Assembly: GCA_949316235.1 (NCBI GenBank)
Contig: OX438741.1
Location: 11,347,124-11,411,123, forward strand
DNA: 64,000 nt
Direction of reading: 5' to 3'
Source: Oegoconia quadripuncta
Taxonomy: Eukaryota; Arthropoda; Insecta; Lepidoptera; Autostichidae
The position numbers were made by a program, and so were the translations under genes. Below the pieces are notes generated by a model. The model was not told the origin of the DNA. It saw nothing but the letters and a program-made list of their open reading frames with translations, and made no database searches. Shown here in pieces: positions 61,901-64,000 of the stretch (positions within the stretch are counted from its first letter, which is position 1; every line of letters begins with the position of its first letter).

Positions 61901-62696
61901 CTTTTATTTTGTATACACAGGGTACACTTAAAATAGTCAGATTTTACTTTTTTTAAGCTACTGCTTGTTCAAAAGGCAATTTTCCGCTGAGAAGAACAAG
62001 CAAGAAACTCGAGAGGTTGTTCTTTAAAAAAAAAAGGTTTTTATATTACAAAATTATTAATTATTATTTTATATTATAATATTTCATTATTAATTGTGAA
62101 ATAGCCTGGTTACATGAACGAGCTGTTTAAGCCCATGAATGTTTATCATCTAAATAATCTGATATTTTATAATATGCTTTATTTCAATAATTTTCTGTTT
62201 TATAGAATCTTAAAATTTATTGAAAGGAAGATTTTGTATATCAACAGGAACCTTGTTGAAAAAGGCTCATTTCGATAAATCCAATATGTAGAGATGTAAT
62301 GTTATACTCCGAAGGTACAGAACGAAACCAATTGGATTAGGTTGTATTGCCAATTTTGGGCGGTTCAATTTGTACCTATTTAATAATATATTTTTTTATT
62401 ACAATTTTAATAATATTTTCTTTCTTTTTCACTTATTCTTTTCTAGTTCCCAAAGGATTTGCTGCAATGTGTTGCGATAAGGGCAAATCCTTCCATGGTA
62501 TGCCATAAAAATGTCCAACAGTGGACTGCTAGGCTTATGGTGCTAGGGGACGGGATACCCACACAACCGCCTCGCCGACCCCCAGGCGAGGAGGTATGCG
62601 TAACGCATTTCCCCGCGAGAAAAAAAAGGCTTATGATGTGAAAGTTACTTACCTATCCGCCACATCTGCGCTCGAGTCCGACCGAGCACGCTTTGC
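40735..62696 (-). CDS. eya: Eyes absent: tyrosine phosphatase and transcription co-activator (5' end outside window)
   Basis: Up to 14 coding exons in phase, 678 codons with the cassette or 654 without: 62696-62653, 56622-56282, 56125-56014, 54302-54198, 53902-53749, 53218-53065, 49759-49657, 48900-48829 (cassette), 47804-47582, 46201-46112, 45120-44909, 43971-43849, 41987-41866, 40916-40735. Eya partners Sine oculis and Dachshund in eye determination and is an Asp-based (HAD-type) protein tyrosine phosphatase. The N-terminal half is low-complexity and Tyr/Ser/Pro-rich (transactivation region). The C-terminal EYA domain is nearly invariant: [19 protein letters not shown] (nucleophile Asp), [105 protein letters not shown] and [15 protein letters not shown]. 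The first in-window exon starts in phase 0 and needs an upstream exon with the ATG. Identity of the domain is certain from memory of the family. The usage of 49657-49759 and 48829-48900 is inferred from phase only. Confidence 0.96.
41265..41415 (+). mobile_element. LINE 3' end fragment
   Basis: GGCATGGAACTCCCTTCCGG, then [19 protein letters not shown] frame and tail AACGCGTATCTAGTTAATCA. Same family as 7790-7930 and 46990-47168. Confidence 0.65.
41565..41770 (-). mobile_element. SINE C body
   Basis: CATCATCATCAGCCCATAAG, CACTGCAGGGATATAAACCT, GGGGACTTCACATGCCTTTG, CACGATGTTTTCCTTCACCG: the reverse of the SINE C body at 29770-29935. Lies about 95 bases from an eya exon. Confidence 0.65.
41866..41987 (-). 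CDS. eya: eya domain exon with motif II
   Basis: Acceptor TATTTTCAG, donor ACTG|GTTAGT. Encodes [20 protein letters not shown] then [14 protein letters not shown], with the HAD motif II Thr and the motif III Lys. Confidence 0.97.
42052..42240 (+). mobile_element. SINE A fragment
   Basis: TAGCCAGTCCCCCAAAT, CACTTAACATCAGGTG and GCTAACCCGTTGT blocks, diverged, with a short duplication GGTTAGCCGGTTAGC. Confidence 0.6.
43495..43836 (-). mobile_element. Possible retroelement C-terminal fragment
   Basis: 113-codon open frame [50 protein letters not shown]. The style is that of repeat-derived lepidopteran frames, but I cannot assign a family. Adjacent to eya exon 43849-43971. It could also be unrelated host sequence. 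Confidence 0.35.
43849..43971 (-). CDS. eya: eya domain exon
   Basis: Acceptor ATTTTCAG, donor TCCAG|GTAACA. Encodes [20 protein letters not shown], then [15 protein letters not shown]. Confidence 0.97.
44036..44139. repeat. 21-bp tandem repeat, about 5 units
   Basis: Unit AAGGTACTAAGTTTATTATAT with small changes, about 65 bases upstream of an eya splice acceptor (43971). Confidence 0.8.
44215..44640 (+). mobile_element. SINE A interrupted by a foreign segment
   Basis: Head and body 44215-44332, foreign sequence about 44340-44566 (GCGTTTATTTGACACACTGG, a LINE-like tail), SINE A remainder 44567-44640. Confidence 0.6.
44909..45120 (-). CDS. eya: eya domain exon
   Basis: Acceptor TCTTCCAG, donor AATAG|GTGAGG. 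Encodes [31 protein letters not shown] and [20 protein letters not shown]. Confidence 0.97.
45191..45525 (+). mobile_element. SINE A, full length
   Basis: Head ACCGTCTCCGTGGCTCAATG with B-box GGTTCGATC, full body and A-run: the best reference copy in the window. In the eya intron 45121-46111. Confidence 0.85.
45575..45724 (+). mobile_element. LINE reverse transcriptase fragment
   Basis: [35 protein letters not shown]. It stops exactly where the next SINE A begins. Confidence 0.7.
45725..46050 (-). mobile_element. SINE A, full length, inverted
   Basis: T-run to GAGCCACGGAGGCGG. Tail-to-tail with the copy at 45191-45525, about 200 bases apart. Confidence 0.85.
46112..46201 (-). CDS. eya: eya domain exon
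   Basis: Acceptor TGTTTCAG, donor GTGGAG|GTGAGC, 90 bases in phase 0. Encodes [19 protein letters not shown] and NDVE, part of the EYA domain. Confidence 0.96.
46990..47168 (+). mobile_element. LINE 3' end fragment
   Basis: GGCATGGAACTCCCTTCCGG through GTCAATCATAAAAAAAC, same family as 41265-41415. Confidence 0.65.
47582..47804 (-). CDS. eya: eya exon with phosphatase nucleophile (DLDET)
   Basis: Acceptor GTCACAG, donor AATAAG|GTACGC. An Arg/Ser-rich linker ([14 protein letters not shown]) leads into [20 protein letters not shown], the HAD motif I with the catalytic Asp, and GTYATKYNK. An alternative acceptor (TTTACAAAG) 20 bases upstream would also join in frame directly to the 53065 exon. 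Confidence 0.93.
47929..48230 (-). mobile_element. LINE reverse transcriptase C-terminus
   Basis: [37 protein letters not shown] and [14 protein letters not shown] then stop: the C-terminus of an insect endonuclease-reverse transcriptase. It lies between eya exon 47804 and the cassette. Confidence 0.8.
48829..48900 (-). CDS. eya: Candidate eya cassette exon (72 nt, in frame)
   Basis: Acceptor CTTTCCTGTAG, donor TTAG|GTGAGTG, both strong. It has 72 bases, phase 2 on each side, so it can be included or skipped without changing frame. In eya frame it reads [17 protein letters not shown] then [14 protein letters not shown] resembles an SV40-type nuclear import signal. In another frame it reads [20 protein letters not shown], which looks equally protein-like. 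It may therefore belong to a nested gene. Confidence 0.45.
   Translation of the reverse strand: MPCFLWNTMASPGLLASEKAESC
49657..49759 (-). CDS. eya: Probable eya exon with Ser-Pro sites
   Basis: Acceptor TTATTCCAG, donor TCTGG|GTGAGT. Phase 1 in and phase 2 out match both the 53065 exon and the 47804 exon. Encodes [26 protein letters not shown] gives a PxSP motif like the MAPK sites known in fly Eya at this place (inference). A second reading frame ([13 protein letters not shown]...) is also open through this exon and into 48829-48900, so a different gene cannot be excluded. Confidence 0.6.
50895..51012. repeat. Imperfect tandem repeat (CCCCGTTCGTCCATTT)
   Basis: About seven diverged pyrimidine-rich units with GTTCGTCCA cores. 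An open frame of 185 codons runs through here on the plus strand but has no family features. Confidence 0.6.
51387..51504 (-). CDS. Orphan ATG exon inside an eya intron (alternative start or nested gene)
   Basis: ATG at 51502-51504 opens 39 codons ending in AATG|GTATGTT, phase 1. Reads [20 protein letters not shown], then [16 protein letters not shown]: charged, with a basic NKRKK patch and acidic Ser/Asp end. Phase 1 fits the acceptor at 49759, so it could be an alternative first exon giving an eya form without the Tyr-rich half. Or it could begin an unrelated nuclear protein using 49657-49759 and 48829-48900. I do not recognise the sequence. Confidence 0.45.
52428..52833 (-). mobile_element. 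Element alpha, copy 2 (eya intron)
   Basis: Same ends and sequence as 215-614 with few differences and a 19-base T-run, so a recent insertion. It sits between the orphan exon at 51504 and the eya exon at 53065, on the minus strand like the host gene. Confidence 0.8.
53065..53218 (-). CDS. eya: eya Tyr-rich exon
   Basis: Acceptor TTTTTGCAG, donor TCAG|GTAATAA, phase 0 to 1. Encodes [20 protein letters not shown] and [18 protein letters not shown] second usable donor, GGAG|GTACAT, lies a few codons earlier and has the same phase. Confidence 0.92.
53353..53530 (+). mobile_element. SINE B, diverged
   Basis: AGTTTGGTATAGTGGTTAG head, weak B-box GGTTCGAAA, CATGTGTACCCGAGATACGG. In the eya intron between exons 53218 and 53749. 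Confidence 0.65.
53749..53902 (-). CDS. eya: eya Tyr/Gly-rich exon
   Basis: Acceptor TTTCCCCAG, donor CAACAG|GTTTGC. Encodes [17 protein letters not shown], then [20 protein letters not shown]. Confidence 0.92.
54027..54139 (+). mobile_element. Element alpha tail fragment
   Basis: Only the shared 3' tail (GGCCGGCAACGCATCTGTGA through CGTTTGCCGCCCTCTCA), with a small internal duplication GTCCATGGACTCCATGG. It sits in the 296-base eya intron, 59 bases upstream (plus) of exon 54198-54302. Confidence 0.7.
54198..54302 (-). CDS. eya: eya Tyr-rich exon
   Basis: Acceptor ATTTCTAG, donor AATAG|GTAAAA. Encodes [20 protein letters not shown] and [13 protein letters not shown], typical Tyr/Pro-rich eya transactivation sequence. 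Confidence 0.9.
56014..56125 (-). CDS. eya: eya exon with VKSEVRSPG
   Basis: Acceptor TTGGTGTAG, donor AATAG|GTATAAT. Encodes [20 protein letters not shown] and [18 protein letters not shown] resembles a sumoylation consensus (inference). Confidence 0.88.
56282..56622 (-). CDS. eya: eya Ser/Leu-rich N-terminal exon
   Basis: Acceptor CTTTCAG, donor GCGG|GTACATG. Encodes [39 protein letters not shown], a Ser/Thr-rich run and [11 protein letters not shown]. 341 bases, phase 2 to 1, open throughout. Confidence 0.85.
56623..61140. other. Large 5' eya intron, little recognised
   Basis: About 4.5 kb of AT-rich intron with no supported exon and few repeats, unlike the surrounding SINE-rich introns. 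It could hold regulatory elements, but I cannot point to one. Confidence 0.45.
61152..61263 (+). mobile_element. Palindromic MITE, right end lost
   Basis: TTGGTGTCGATTCGGATGTA to ACAGTACTACTTTAAAAT, truncated much like 1342-1456. In the large 5' eya intron. Confidence 0.72.
61885..62330 (-). mobile_element. LINE 3' end fragment (uninterrupted)
   Basis: Contains the junction GGGTACACTTAAAATAGTCA that is split by SINE B at 33.5 kb, then AACAAGCAAGAAACTCGAGA, and further the GAAGATTTTGTATATCAACA part shared with 22560-22600. Confidence 0.6.
62653..62696 (-). CDS. eya: eya N-terminal exon (first in window)
   Basis: Acceptor TGTTGCAG, donor GATAG|GTAAGT. It encodes [14 protein letters not shown] in phase 0 to 2. 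The KRARSDSS basic-serine motif is close to the start of the protein. The ATG exon must lie to the right of the window. Confidence 0.75.
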
Positions 62697-62919
62697 CTGC
62701 AACAAGAATACGCATTGTAGTTGACAACTTTTCGCAACACATTTATTTATTTATTTATTTTCTACATTTTAGACGAGCACGTATGCTAAGACTAGAGATA
62801 CGACTAGATTCGTCGAATCCAACTCGAAAGGACAGTGTTCGGTACACTACGCGTCCAAAATACCTCAGTGCTTGAAGACGAAAGTCTTTAACTAACGTTT
62901 GTTACCAGGATGACTATTC

Positions 62920-63074
62920 TGGCACTGAAACGTGGTCATTCACTATGGACCTCATAAGAAAGCTCAAGGTCATGCAACGAGCTATGGATAGGGCGATTCT
63001 CGGCGTTTTACAACGATTAATCAGCAGTGAAGTTATCTGTAGAAGAACAAAGTCACCGAGGACACAGCCGGCGT
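62920..63074 (+). mobile_element. LINE reverse transcriptase fragment
   Basis: TETWSFTMDLIRKLKVMQRA frame; interrupted by SINE A at 63075. Confidence 0.65.
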
Positions 63075-63392
63075 ATTTTTTTTTATGCACAACGGGTTGG
63101 TACTTGACCACAATCACACCTGATGTTAAGTGAAGATGAGGTCGAAGGAGGAAGCGTACTGGCCCGGAAACCCTAACACATTTGGGGGACTGGCTATCTT
63201 ATCTCTGACAACCGGAACACAACAATGCTATTAACATTGCTGCTTGGCGGCAGATTTAGGTAAGATGGTGGTAGATAGCTAGATTTAAAATGCCCTACCA
63301 CCAACCAAATCGAGTACTATGTGTACCCCGCTGGGGATCGAACCCGCGACCTCCGTAAACCCAATGTTGTTTACATTGAGCCACTGAGGCGG
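63075..63392 (-). mobile_element. SINE A, nearly full length
   Basis: T-run, complete body, B-box region GGGGATCGAACCCGCGACCT, end GAGCCACTGAGGCGG, with a small deletion in GGTAGATAGCTAGATTT. Confidence 0.82.
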
Positions 63393-64000
63393 TTAGGAAT
63401 TATAAGTGAATGGCATCTACTATCGGTATGGCCAATAACCGGGAGAAATAAAGTCCAACTTCAATTGTAATGAATTCTTTCCCATCTTCTTCGCCATCGG
63501 ATGAGTTGATAGTTGAAGACGTACCTTTTTTTTTGATGGTCGGCGATGCAATTCATTCATTATTTACCATTGAAGTTAGACGACAAAATTATTATAATAA
63601 TCACAAGGAAATTAAAGGATTAAATCATGTTCGTGACAGATAACAAAGCAAGCAAGCTTGGGTGGAAGTTTTGGTGCTTCGAAAATTCTGTGCGGTAGTA
63701 AGTTGATCTTATAATAAACTATGTACAGAGTAATAATAATAAAAATTGTTTGTTTTCTCACCATAAATGACGCTTTACAAAGATATTTAAGGACTAGGTA
63801 ATACATAGAACACATTTGTGGGAAGACTGGTGCCTGAAAAGGAAGAACCAGAATTACAGGTCACCAGGCCTCCCAGCTATGGACATAGTATATTAGAGCA
63901 GAGATATGGTGATTGAGGAAGAAACACTTAAGGAAAGATAGAAACGAGATGGAAATCACGAAACATAAGACCTGGTTTTTGGAGTGGAGTTGTAGTGTCG
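63393..64000. other. Right edge, eya intron
   Basis: No exon recognised on either strand. The eya start must lie further right. Confidence 0.45.

Overview
The window looks like a nuclear genome segment from an insect, most likely a moth or butterfly. It is AT-rich, every gene is split by GT-AG introns, the proteins read like insect orthologues, and introns and spacers are packed with short retroposons, LINE 3' ends and fold-back DNA elements of the lepidopteran kind. The species call is inference. All protein genes found are on the minus strand.

Three genes can be assembled by hand because their splice phases agree at every junction. (1) 1169-9689: a serine-protease-like gene of five visible exons (470 codons). 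It has a signal peptide, a long lysine-rich prodomain with two RRKR sites, and a chymotrypsin-fold domain whose catalytic His is replaced by Asn, so it is probably a non-catalytic serine protease homologue. The exon with the GDSGGP region is not in the window. (2) 10495-28473: a complete IFT52 gene (nine exons, 443 aa), an intraflagellar-transport B subunit needed for cilia. A near-match to an RFX X-box lies about 140 bp upstream of its ATG. (3) 40735-62696: most of eyes absent (eya), the retinal-determination phosphatase and transcription co-activator, with up to 14 coding exons (678 codons including a cassette). Its 5' end lies beyond the right edge.

The eya intron between 47804 and 53065 is the most intriguing place. 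It holds a phase-compatible Ser-Pro exon, a 72-nt in-frame cassette that would add an SV40-like basic motif, and an extra ATG exon at 51387-51504 that could be an alternative first exon or the start of a nested gene.

The rest is repeats. SINE A (tRNA-like head) is the commonest. SINE B is a second tRNA-like family, and SINE C a third. An element of about 400 bp shares its 3' tail with a LINE. LINE reverse-transcriptase C-terminal fragments are scattered throughout. DNA elements include a TA-flanked element with 268-bp terminal inverted repeats, two MITE families and several fold-backs. Several insertions are nested, which gives a relative history of insertion. The 28.6-40.7 kb spacer has no gene I can support. 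I saw no functional tRNA, rRNA, CRISPR array or plus-strand gene.
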